NCBI GenBank assembly: GCA_036490515.1
Contig: DASXDU010000011.1
Coordinates: 496,001 to 560,000 of the forward strand
DNA: 64,000 bases
Direction: 5' to 3'
DNA from: Palsa-1150 sp036490515
GTDB lineage: Bacteria > Myxococcota_A > Polyangia > Polyangiales > Polyangiaceae
The notes beneath the pieces are model-generated. The model did not search any database. It was given only the letters and a program-made list of their open reading frames with translations, and was not told the origin of the DNA. A program made the position numbers and the translations under genes. Position 1 is the first letter of the stretch. Each line of letters opens with the position of its first letter. Of the stretch, positions 52,554-60,348 are shown one piece after another.

Positions 52554-53138
52554 ATGAATCGTGGATCCTTGCTCCTCGCTTTGGGAATGGTCGCGGTGGT
52601 CGGTGCCGTGTCGGAGGCCGGTTGCTCGAGCTCGTCGTCGGGCGGAAGCACGCCAGGCAACGACGGCGGCTCGAAGGACGGAACGGCCAGCAGCAGCGGA
52701 ACCGCGAGCAGCTCCGGTACCGCCAGCAGCAGCGGCACGGCAAGCAGCAGCGGCTCCGCCAGCAGCTCGGGAGGCACGAGCAGCAGCGGCGGCAGCGAGG
52801 GTGGGACGAGCAGCGGCGAAGGCGGGACCGACGCGGGCAGCTGCCCCGCGGCCGCGCCTCTCGCGAACATCTCGCCGACCTTCGAGGCGTGCGTTGCGGA
52901 CAACTGCTGCACTCCCTGGACGACGTGCGCGACCGACCAGGCGGGCTGCACGGACATCGCGTCGTGCGTGATCACGTGCGTCTCCCAGACGGACGCGGGA
53001 ACCTCTGCGTGCCTCGCCGAATGCGAGGCGGATGGCTCGGCCACGGGCAAGAGCGACTTCCAGACGCTGGCCCTGTGCCTCGAGCAGTTCAGCTGCGGCA
53101 CGGGCTCCAGCCCGACGGACGCAGGCGGCGGCGGCTGA
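52554..53138 (+). CDS. Ser-Gly-linker lipoprotein
   Basis: A 194-residue exported protein. The leader ends 'GAVSEAGCSSSSSGG', a lipobox Cys near residue 24. Residues about 40-95 are repeats of Gly-Thr-Ala-Ser-Ser-Ser encoded by near-identical 18-bp units. The C-terminal 90 residues hold eight to ten Cys ('FEACVADNCCTPWTTCATD', 'CTDIASCVITCVSQ', 'CLAECEADG', 'CLEQFSCG'), a compact disulfide module. GGAGG lies 6 nt before the ATG. The linker resembles that of the phosphoesterase at 49719. Function unknown. Confidence 0.85.
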   Translation: MNRGSLLLALGMVAVVGAVSEAGCSSSSSGGSTPGNDGGSKDGTASSSGTASSSGTASSSGTASSSGSASSSGGTSSSGGSEGGTSSGEGGTDAGSCPAAAPLANISPTFEACVADNCCTPWTTCATDQAGCTDIASCVITCVSQTDAGTSACLAECEADGSATGKSDFQTLALCLEQFSCGTGSSPTDAGGGG

Positions 53139-53144
53139 TCGTCG

Positions 53145-55301
53145 TCAGGGGCCGGGGGCGAGCTTCGCGAGCGCGTTCTGCGCCGCCTCGCCCTTGGCCT
53201 TCGCACCTGCCTCGAAACCCTCGAGCTTCTTGCGGAGGGCCGTGAGACGGTCCTCGCCGGCCAGCACGCGCGCGGCGAAGGGGTTGGCGGCGGCGCCTCC
53301 CGCGGGCCGTTCTCCGGCGAGGGCCTTCATGTGCTCGCGCAGCCGCTCGAGATCCTTCTCGACGGATGCGATGTCCGCCTTCGCCTGCGCGGCGGCACGG
53401 CGGTCGTCCTCGGCCTCCTGGAGCCGAGCCGCCGCCGCGGTCGCCGCGGCGCGATCGCCGGCGTCGAGCGACGGTGCCGCCGCGAGCTCCGCGAGGTGGG
53501 CCGCCGTGAGCGACGCGAACGCGATGGGCCGCTCCAGCCCCTCGACCGCGTGCGCCTTGCGCTCCACCTTGGTCCGCGCGGCCACCGAGAACACCGCGAG
53601 CGGCCGTGACCCCGCCGCGTCGAAGTCGACGGCGTCGGGCCCGGTGAGCGTGGCGTTGCGCGCGAGCGACATGGCGAGCACGACGGACCGCGGCTGACCG
53701 CTCCGGTTCTCGATCGCGTAGGTGAAGTCGCTGGCGCGCAGGTAGTGCTCCTCGAGGCGCGCGCCGTCCCTCACCCAGACGAGGCGCCGGGGCTCCTCCG
53801 TCGCGCGCGTCTGGGTCGGCTTGAGGTCGACGTCGAGATCCGCGCCGTAGGTGAGGAAGCGGCGCTCGCCGGGCTTGAGGCGCGCGAGCTCCGACTCGCC
53901 CGCGAACCCGCCGTCGCCGAAGACGGCGATCGTGCCTGCCGGCAGCGTCTGCGAGGTCGAGTTGACGAAGCGGACGGCGCTCCGCGCGGGGCTGCCGGCC
54001 GACTCGACCCACGCGATCGGGGTCACCTCGACGGAGCTCTGGACGAAGGGCACGAGCGCCGACTGGTGCGCGTGCAGGTCCACGAGGTCCGGCAGCGAGT
54101 ACACGAAGAGCGCCCCCGCCTCGACGCCGGTCGCCGGCGCGGCCGCCGCGAGGTTCCCCACCTCGAGCAGCGAGCTGCTCCCCGTCCCCGCGCCGTGGCC
54201 CACCGTCCCGATGCGCCCGTACCCGAACCCTTCGCCGCTCCCTCCCCCGCCCGTGCCCACCCCCGAGAGGCCCAGGCCTCCCACGCCGGACGCGTCGCCG
54301 AGCTGGTCGCCCCAGATCGCGTCCACCGTCGTACCCATCAGCTGCGGCACCGTCGCCAGCTGGTCGTCGGGCGTGACGAGCTCGCGCCGCGCGTACCGGG
54401 GCGCCGCGAGCGGGAAGAGGAACGAGTCGGGCCGCCCGTTCGCGAGCTCCACGCGCACGTGGCGCCAGTCCTCGTCCGTGTCGTTGTGAAGAAGGGCCCA
54501 GCCCTGCAGCGTCGCGCCCTTCCCGTGGTCGGCGAGGACCATCCGGTACGTCGTGCGCCAGACCGGCGTCTCGGCGACGTACCCGAGGGTCACCGGCCCG
54601 CCCTGCGCGAGGACGTGCAGTAGGCGCTCGCTCTGCGCGCCGCGCGTCGAGAGCGCGTCGAGCGCCGAGCCGAGGCGCGAGGCGTAGCTCGGATCGAGCG
54701 GCCGGACGGACTGGAGCTCCGCGGCGGGGATCCGGACGATGGCGCCCGCGTCGGTGAGGACGAGCACGTTGAGGGACGCGGGCTTCGGGTCGGCGTGCGC
54801 CGCGCCGCCCTGCACCTCCGTCGCGGCGGCGGGCTTGCTCGCGACCCCGTCGGAGGTGGCCTCCACGACGTCGACGATCCGCCCGACGTTCTTCTCGCCG
54901 TGCGCGCGGACCTCGACGGACGCGCCCTTCAGGCCGACGAGGAGCTGCTGGAGGCTCAGCGGCTCGTCGCCGTCGACGGGCAAGCCGGCGAGCGCGCGCG
55001 CCATCCCGCGGCTGATGCTGCTGCCGAACTCCACTCCCTGCACCGTGCTCTTGCCGCCCGGCCCGAGGACGACGAGCGTCTCGAGCGCGTCGTCGAGGTG
55101 ACCGGCGGGAACGGGGAGCGACGTGGGCGCCCCTCGGCCGACGTCGCCCGAGCGCTCGAAGTAGCCGACGCCCGTCTCGTAGAGCCGCAGGGTCCGCAGC
55201 GGCAGGATGGCAGCGGGGGTGGATGGGAGGGTGGTCGAGCCGCAGGCGCAGGTCAGCGCCGCGAGCCCGGCGCCCAGCGCGAGGGTCGTCCGGGAGAGCA
55301 T
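53145..55301 (-). CDS. DUF4139-domain lipoprotein with Gly-rich motif
   Basis: A 718-residue exported protein. The leader 'GAGLAALTCACGSTTL' ends in a lipobox Cys. It has an N-terminal beta domain ('LRLYETGVGYFERSGDV', 'SLPVPAGHLDDALETLVV') and DUF4139-like strands 'VWRTTYRMVLADHGKGATLQ' and 'WALLHNDTDEDWRHVRVELAN', core 'NDTDEDWRHVRVELANG'. A Gly-rich stretch (residues about 340-377) with 'GEGFGYGRIGTVGHGAGTG' matches a motif I know from other myxobacterial surface proteins. A C-terminal coiled coil ('QAKADIASVEKDLERLREH') ends it. DUF4139 proteins are usually extracytoplasmic. It is 46 bp downstream of the secretin gene. Confidence 0.85.
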   Translation of the reverse strand: MLSRTTLALGAGLAALTCACGSTTLPSTPAAILPLRTLRLYETGVGYFERSGDVGRGAPTSLPVPAGHLDDALETLVVLGPGGKSTVQGVEFGSSISRGMARALAGLPVDGDEPLSLQQLLVGLKGASVEVRAHGEKNVGRIVDVVEATSDGVASKPAAATEVQGGAAHADPKPASLNVLVLTDAGAIVRIPAAELQSVRPLDPSYASRLGSALDALSTRGAQSERLLHVLAQGGPVTLGYVAETPVWRTTYRMVLADHGKGATLQGWALLHNDTDEDWRHVRVELANGRPDSFLFPLAAPRYARRELVTPDDQLATVPQLMGTTVDAIWGDQLGDASGVGGLGLSGVGTGGGGSGEGFGYGRIGTVGHGAGTGSSSLLEVGNLAAAAPATGVEAGALFVYSLPDLVDLHAHQSALVPFVQSSVEVTPIAWVESAGSPARSAVRFVNSTSQTLPAGTIAVFGDGGFAGESELARLKPGERRFLTYGADLDVDLKPTQTRATEEPRRLVWVRDGARLEEHYLRASDFTYAIENRSGQPRSVVLAMSLARNATLTGPDAVDFDAAGSRPLAVFSVAARTKVERKAHAVEGLERPIAFASLTAAHLAELAAAPSLDAGDRAAATAAAARLQEAEDDRRAAAQAKADIASVEKDLERLREHMKALAGERPAGGAAANPFAARVLAGEDRLTALRKKLEGFEAGAKAKGEAAQNALAKLAPGP

Positions 55302-55347
55302 TCTGCCCGTGAGGACAGCGCCGCTTCCCCGGAGTTCCGGGGGCGGC

Positions 55348-57720
55348 TCAACGTTCCACCTTGTCGACCGTGCGCACCGGCGTGGCCACGTGCAGGTTCG
55401 CGGGCGGGGAGGCGGGCGGCGTGCTTCCTGCCGGGGCGGCCTGCGCCGAGGCGACGCCGGGCTGGGTGGACGGCATGTCGAGCGCCGGGCGCGGAAGGTG
55501 CGACGCGACGAGGGTGTCCGGCGGGGGAGACTCGAAGCGACGGCGCTCGTCGGCCTCGGCGAAGGACGCGCGCACCTCCGCGAGCATGCCGCGCCCGTGC
55601 TTCGGGTCGAAGCCGAGCGGCGGACCGTCGCGGAAGACGAAGTAGTGGTCGAGGAACTCCTGCCGCTCCTGCATCCGCTTCTCGAAGATCTCGCGCATGT
55701 CGTCCTCGTTGCGAATGATGTAGGGCGTCAGGATGAGGACGAGGTTGTCCTTCTCGACCGTGTCGAGCGACGACCGGAAGAGCGCCCCGAGCACGGGGAT
55801 GTCGCCGAGCAGCGGGATCTTCGTGACGTTGTGGAGGACCTTGTCCTTCACGAGGCCGCCGATGATCGCCGCGTGCTGGTTCTTCACGGTGAGCGTCGTG
55901 GTGGCGCCACGCTCGGTGAAGTCGATGGTGCCGAGCGTCCCCTGCGGGCCCGACGTGATGTCCGAGATGGTCTCCTCGACGTCGAGCCGCACCTCGTCCG
56001 ACTCGTCGATGTGGGGCGTGATCTTGATCTTGGGGCCGATCTTTCCGTAGTTCGCCGTGGCGGGCGCCGAGAAGAGAGAGAGAGCCGACGCCGCGCCGGT
56101 CGCACCGGCCGCGCCCGTGGCGCTCGGCACGCCGTACGACGGGACGTTGCGCTGGAGCGACGTGTTGAGCTGCACGTGGATCTCGGCGGGCGTGTTGTCC
56201 GTCGCGAGCACGTGCGGCGTCTGGAGGATGTCGCTGTCGGTGGAGACGCTGTACGCGTCGAGGAAGAAGCCGAGGCCCGGGATGGACGAGGTCCCCAGGG
56301 TGCTCTGGAGGAACCCCGGAACGGGCACCGACGGCCCGCGGACGCCGAGGACGAGCGCCTGGAGCGAGCTCGGATCGGTCGGCAAGAGGAGCGACTTCAT
56401 GGGGTTCGACCCGCCGTAGACGACGCTGCCCGCGCTGTCCGGCTGCGCGAAGCCGTGGAACGCCGTCTCGAGGGCGTTGGTGCGCTGGACGCTCAGATCG
56501 AGCACCGCGGCCTCGATGTAGACCTGCCGGCGCGGCCGATCGAGCCGCCGGATGACCTCCCGCACCGCGGCGAAGTCGTGCGCGCTCGCCGTCACGATGA
56601 GGGCGTTGCTCGTCTCCTCGGCGCTCACCTTCACGGGCGCCTCGAGGACGCGCGCCATCGCCGCGGTCGTGCCTTGCACGCCGGGCGCGCCGCCGCCGTT
56701 CGCGGTTCCCGCCGCCGCCGTCACCGCCTCGTTGATCGGCCCGACGATCTTCTTCGCGTCGGCGTGCTCCAGCATGACGACGTGCATCTGCCCCTCGTTC
56801 GGGGTCGCCACGTCGATGGCACGCAGGAGCTCGAGGAGCCGCTCGTACCCCGCCTGGGATCCGACGACGAGCAGCGCGTTCGGCCGGTCGAGCGCGACGA
56901 GCTTCGAGACCCGCGCGCCGACGCCCCCTCCTGCGGACGTCTTCGGCTTGTCCTTCTCCGAGCCCCGGGTCTCGAGCAGCTCGTCGAGCTCCTTCTTCAC
57001 GTCTGCCGACGGCACGAACTGGAGCGGCTCGAGCCACACCTTGTCCTCGGCCTGCGCGACGTCGAGCTCGTCGAGCACGCGCATCATGCGTTGCACGCTC
57101 GGCCCCGTGTCCGTCAGCAGGAGCACGTTCCCGTACGGGATGATGGCGCCGTCGTGGGTCGCGAGCTTCGCGAGCACCGCCGCCATCTCGTCGGACGGCA
57201 CGTGCGAGACGTGGTGGACGTACGTCACGAAGCGCTCGTCGGCCCCCACGCCGTCGCGCGTCGAACGCACGGGCGCCTCGTGCGCCGCGTCCTGTGCGTC
57301 GATGATCTTGAGGAAGCGGCCGCGCGGGACGACGGTGAGGTGGTTGGCAGCGAGGAGCGTGAGGAACGCCTGGTACGCCTCCGCGACGGTCACCTTCTGA
57401 GGCGACACGACGGTCGCCTGGAACGACTTGGGAGAGACCGCGACGACGAAGCGGCGGCCCGTCATCTCGCTCATCGTGCGAACGAGCTCGGGGAGATCGG
57501 CGTTCTCGAGGGAGAGGGTCACGAGCTCGTCGGGGCGACGGGGGACGTGCTCGAGATCGGATTGCGTGAAGGCGCGACCGTCGTCGGGCAACGCGGGCGC
57601 AGGCGCAGGCGCAGGCGCAGGCGCAGGCGCGGGCGATGCGGCGTGGCGCGGCTGGGCGCGGGCCGGCGGGGACGCGACGAGCGTGACGGCGGCGGCGGAC
57701 GCGAGGAGAAATCGCTTCAT
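55348..57720 (-). CDS. Type II secretion secretin (GspD-like)
   Basis: A 790-residue outer-membrane pore. The leader ends 'SPPARAQ'. An (Ala-Pro)n linker encoded by a hexanucleotide repeat follows. Then the N0-like domain ('LVTLSLENADLPELVRTMSE', 'FLTLLAANHLTVVPRG'), three N1-type repeats ('YVHHVSHVPSDEMAAVLAKL', 'VALDRPNALLVVGSQAGYERL', 'VMLEHADAKKIVGPINEAV') and the secretin domain ('RRQVYIEAAVLDLSVQRTNA', 'TLTVKNQHAAIIGGLVKDKV', 'VTKIPLLGDIPVLGALFRSS', 'LVLILTPYIIRNEDDM'). A Pro-rich tail of about 90 residues follows. No other gsp gene is in the window. It is divergent from a kinase with 91 bp between starts. Confidence 0.93.
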   Translation of the reverse strand: MKRFLLASAAAVTLVASPPARAQPRHAASPAPAPAPAPAPAPALPDDGRAFTQSDLEHVPRRPDELVTLSLENADLPELVRTMSEMTGRRFVVAVSPKSFQATVVSPQKVTVAEAYQAFLTLLAANHLTVVPRGRFLKIIDAQDAAHEAPVRSTRDGVGADERFVTYVHHVSHVPSDEMAAVLAKLATHDGAIIPYGNVLLLTDTGPSVQRMMRVLDELDVAQAEDKVWLEPLQFVPSADVKKELDELLETRGSEKDKPKTSAGGGVGARVSKLVALDRPNALLVVGSQAGYERLLELLRAIDVATPNEGQMHVVMLEHADAKKIVGPINEAVTAAAGTANGGGAPGVQGTTAAMARVLEAPVKVSAEETSNALIVTASAHDFAAVREVIRRLDRPRRQVYIEAAVLDLSVQRTNALETAFHGFAQPDSAGSVVYGGSNPMKSLLLPTDPSSLQALVLGVRGPSVPVPGFLQSTLGTSSIPGLGFFLDAYSVSTDSDILQTPHVLATDNTPAEIHVQLNTSLQRNVPSYGVPSATGAAGATGAASALSLFSAPATANYGKIGPKIKITPHIDESDEVRLDVEETISDITSGPQGTLGTIDFTERGATTTLTVKNQHAAIIGGLVKDKVLHNVTKIPLLGDIPVLGALFRSSLDTVEKDNLVLILTPYIIRNEDDMREIFEKRMQERQEFLDHYFVFRDGPPLGFDPKHGRGMLAEVRASFAEADERRRFESPPPDTLVASHLPRPALDMPSTQPGVASAQAAPAGSTPPASPPANLHVATPVRTVDKVER
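57591..57637. repeat. GCAGGC hexanucleotide repeat in the secretin gene
   Basis: Five to six near-perfect hexamers, read on the minus strand as Ala-Pro pairs between the signal peptide and the N0 domain. The frame is kept if units are gained or lost. Confidence 0.8.
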
Positions 57721-57811
57721 GGCCTCGCTTGCGGTAAGAGCCGCGCGCACGGAGGAATTCCCTCGGCTCCGCGTTCTGCCACTTCGACGGTGCGCGCGGT
57801 ATCCTCGACGC

Positions 57812-58801
57812 GTGCAGGGACAGAATGTCGGGCCTGCGCTCGGCTCCACGCTGGGCGGGAGGTACACGCTCCAGCGGGCCCTCGGCGGGGGCGCCATGGG
57901 CTCCGTGTTCCTCGTCCACGACGCCGGCGGCCGGCGCTTCGCCCTCAAGACGCTCCTCGCGCCCCCGTCGAAGGGCGATGCCGAGGAGCGGCGCGCGCGC
58001 TTTCTGCGCGAGGCCGCCGTGTGCGCGACCATAGAGCACCCCAACGTCGTACCGGTCGTCGACCACGGCATCGACGCCGCGACCGACGTCCCCTACCTCG
58101 TCATGCCGCTCCTCGAGGGGGACGACCTCGCGGGCGTACTCGACCGGGTCGGGTGCCTCGAGCCGGAGGTCGCCGTCGCGATCGTCGTGCAGGCGTGCGA
58201 GGGCCTCGCCGCGGTCCACGCGCGCGGCATCGTCCACCGCGACGTCAAGCCGTCGAACCTCTTCCTCGAGAACGTCGGGCCCGGCGTCGTCGTGAAGGTC
58301 ACCGACTTCGGCCTCGCCAAGGCCGACCCCGGCGACCGCGGAGCGCTCACGGCGACGGGCCGCTTCATGGGCACGCCGCAGTACGTCTCGCCGGAGCAAG
58401 CCATCAGCGCCAAGCACGTCGACCTTCGCACGGACGTCTTCAGCCTCGCGATGTCGCTCTACCATGCGCTCTCGGGGGCACCCGCGTTCGCGTACGTCCG
58501 GTCCTTCATGGGCCTCGTCCTCGAGATCACCTCGCGCGAGGCGCCGCCGCTCCAGGCCTCCGCTCCGTGGGTGCCGGCCCCGATCGCGCGCATCGTTCAC
58601 GCGGCGCTCCTGCGCGAGGCGCGCGACCGATGCCCGAGCGTCGGCGAGCTGGCCCTCGCGCTCGACATGGCGGCCGGGATCGACGCCAGCCGTCGGCCCG
58701 TGCCGCGCGAGGCGCTCCGGCCCGCCGGCGACGCGACGCGGGCGCGGATCGCCGCGCGGGCGGAGCCTGTCGCGTCCTGGGACGATCTGCTGCGATCGTG
58801 A
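57812..58801 (+). CDS. Soluble Ser/Thr protein kinase
   Basis: A 329-residue kinase from GTG with no signal and no membrane span, so cytoplasmic. It has 'RALGGGAMGSVFLVHDAGG', the ATP Lys in 'RFALKTLLAPP', catalytic loop 'IVHRDVKPSNLFLE', 'VTDFGLAKADPG' and 'PQYVSPEQAISAK', so it looks active. The tail after the domain is only about 50 residues and basic. It ends 15 nt before the FecR-like gene, and its start is divergent from the secretin. It may control the secretion genes by phosphorylation, but no target is shown by sequence. Confidence 0.92.
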   Translation: MQGQNVGPALGSTLGGRYTLQRALGGGAMGSVFLVHDAGGRRFALKTLLAPPSKGDAEERRARFLREAAVCATIEHPNVVPVVDHGIDAATDVPYLVMPLLEGDDLAGVLDRVGCLEPEVAVAIVVQACEGLAAVHARGIVHRDVKPSNLFLENVGPGVVVKVTDFGLAKADPGDRGALTATGRFMGTPQYVSPEQAISAKHVDLRTDVFSLAMSLYHALSGAPAFAYVRSFMGLVLEITSREAPPLQASAPWVPAPIARIVHAALLREARDRCPSVGELALALDMAAGIDASRRPVPREALRPAGDATRARIAARAEPVASWDDLLRS

Positions 58802-58816
58802 CATGATGGCCGGGCC

Positions 58817-60229
58817 ATGCGCTCCGCATCGCTCTTCGGCGTGGGCGTCCTCACGCTCGCCTCCTCCACGGCTTTCGCCGCCCCTCCCCCGCCGGCGCCC
58901 AGGCCGGCAGCGCCGGTCGCGTCCCCTGCACCGCCGCCTCCGAGCGGCGAGGTGCGCCTCACCGATCAGGGCCAGACGACGACGCTCCCCGACGGCGTCG
59001 TCGTCGCGTTCGAGCCCAACACGACCGCGCGCTGGGCGGGCTCCGGCAAAATCGCCAACGAGCTCGCCAAGTGGACGCAGGGCTTCCACCTCGACCTCAC
59101 CGACGGCGAGGTCGACGTCGTCATACCCGACGCGCCGAAGGGGGCGCACGCGTTCCTCCTCTCGACGAAGGCGGGCACGCTGACCGACTGGCGCGGGAGC
59201 ATGCACGTGACCGTACGCGGCGACTCGACCGCCATCGCCCTCTACGACGGCGCGATCGTCGTCGGCTCGAACCGCCAGAGCTTCCACGTCACCGACCCCA
59301 CGGCCATCGTGCTGCACAAGGGCGGCGAGCCCGAGAAGGCGCGCGCCCTGCCGGGCATTCCCGCGTGGGACGCCGCGGGCGGCGGTCCGCAGCCGTTCGC
59401 CGTCGTGGCCGACGGCCAGCCGGCGCTGCTCGGCTTCGCCTGGACCTCCGCCTCCGGCGCGAAGAGCTACCGCGTGCAGATCGCGACGGATCCGGACATG
59501 AAGCAGGTCGTCCAGCGCGCGGCCGTGGGCGACCAGCACTTCACGCTGCCCGCTCCTTCGCCCGGGGTCCACGAGTTCGCGCAGGTGCGTGCCGTGGGCG
59601 ACGACGGCATCGTCGGGCCGTGGTCCGCGCCGCGCGCGCTCCGGGCCGCGCACTTCCGCCTGCCCCCCGGAGCCTTCGTCGCGCGAGACGGCGCGGTCGT
59701 GCTCCCCTTCGGGACGTCGCTCCCCGTGACCGACGGCGACGGCCTCGACGTCGCTTACGAGAACGTCCGGCCCGGCCCTCCCCTGCCGACGCCGGCCATT
59801 CTCTACTGGTCGAAGCTGAGCGGGCCGCTCCGCACCGTCGATGACGCCCCCGTCCGTGTCGCACATCTCCGTGACGCGTCCCTCGGCGTCGAGGCGCGCG
59901 TCGTCCTCGCGAAGCGCGAGCTCCGCGCGGAGGTCGACATGCAGCCGCGCCACGCGACCGCGCGCGACTTCATCGACGTGCGCGTCGTCGCGTCCGATCC
60001 TTCGGGTCGCATCGACGTCGGCAGCGAGAACATCACGGTCCAGGCGATGAAGGATCTCGACGCGGTGCCCGTGGCGTGGCAACGGAACGGGAACGTGTGG
60101 ACGGGTCGGATAGGACCCCGCTCCGGCACCATCGCGTCGGTCGTGCGCGTCGTCGTGCGCGACGGGCTGGGCGAGGAAATCGGGCGGGGTTTCGTCGAGA
60201 TCCCTGCCACGGGCGGAAGCACCAGGTGA
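58817..60229 (+). CDS. FecR-like exported protein
   Basis: A 470-residue protein with signal peptide ('GVGVLTLASSTAFAAPPPPA'). A FecR-like beta domain lies at about 45-160: 'DGVVVAFEPNTTARWAGSG', 'GFHLDLTDGEVDVVIPDAPK' and 'GSMHVTVRGDSTAIALYDGA'. The middle part resembles a fibronectin-type or 'SGA..YRVQIATDPDMKQV' domain. FecR domains usually sense or fold outside the inner membrane and can link to surface or sigma signalling, but no sigma or anti-sigma gene is here. It follows the kinase by 15 nt and may share its transcript. Confidence 0.8.
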   Translation: MRSASLFGVGVLTLASSTAFAAPPPPAPRPAAPVASPAPPPPSGEVRLTDQGQTTTLPDGVVVAFEPNTTARWAGSGKIANELAKWTQGFHLDLTDGEVDVVIPDAPKGAHAFLLSTKAGTLTDWRGSMHVTVRGDSTAIALYDGAIVVGSNRQSFHVTDPTAIVLHKGGEPEKARALPGIPAWDAAGGGPQPFAVVADGQPALLGFAWTSASGAKSYRVQIATDPDMKQVVQRAAVGDQHFTLPAPSPGVHEFAQVRAVGDDGIVGPWSAPRALRAAHFRLPPGAFVARDGAVVLPFGTSLPVTDGDGLDVAYENVRPGPPLPTPAILYWSKLSGPLRTVDDAPVRVAHLRDASLGVEARVVLAKRELRAEVDMQPRHATARDFIDVRVVASDPSGRIDVGSENITVQAMKDLDAVPVAWQRNGNVWTGRIGPRSGTIASVVRVVVRDGLGEEIGRGFVEIPATGGSTR

Positions 60230-60348
60230 ACCCGCGAGCCCCCAGGTAAAAACTGTGACCATGCCGCGGTGCGGTGCGTCTCATCTCCGCCACCGGGCTC
60301 CTCGCTATCGCGGCGGCCTTTCGTCCGCCGTAGCCTTGACGTTCGCCG

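Noticed and set aside
55253..60262. A minus-strand open frame of about 1,670 codons across the secretin and FecR-like genes
   Set aside because: Arg/Pro/Ala/Gly-rich antisense frame typical of GC-rich DNA; well-supported genes with clear domains occupy the same bases.
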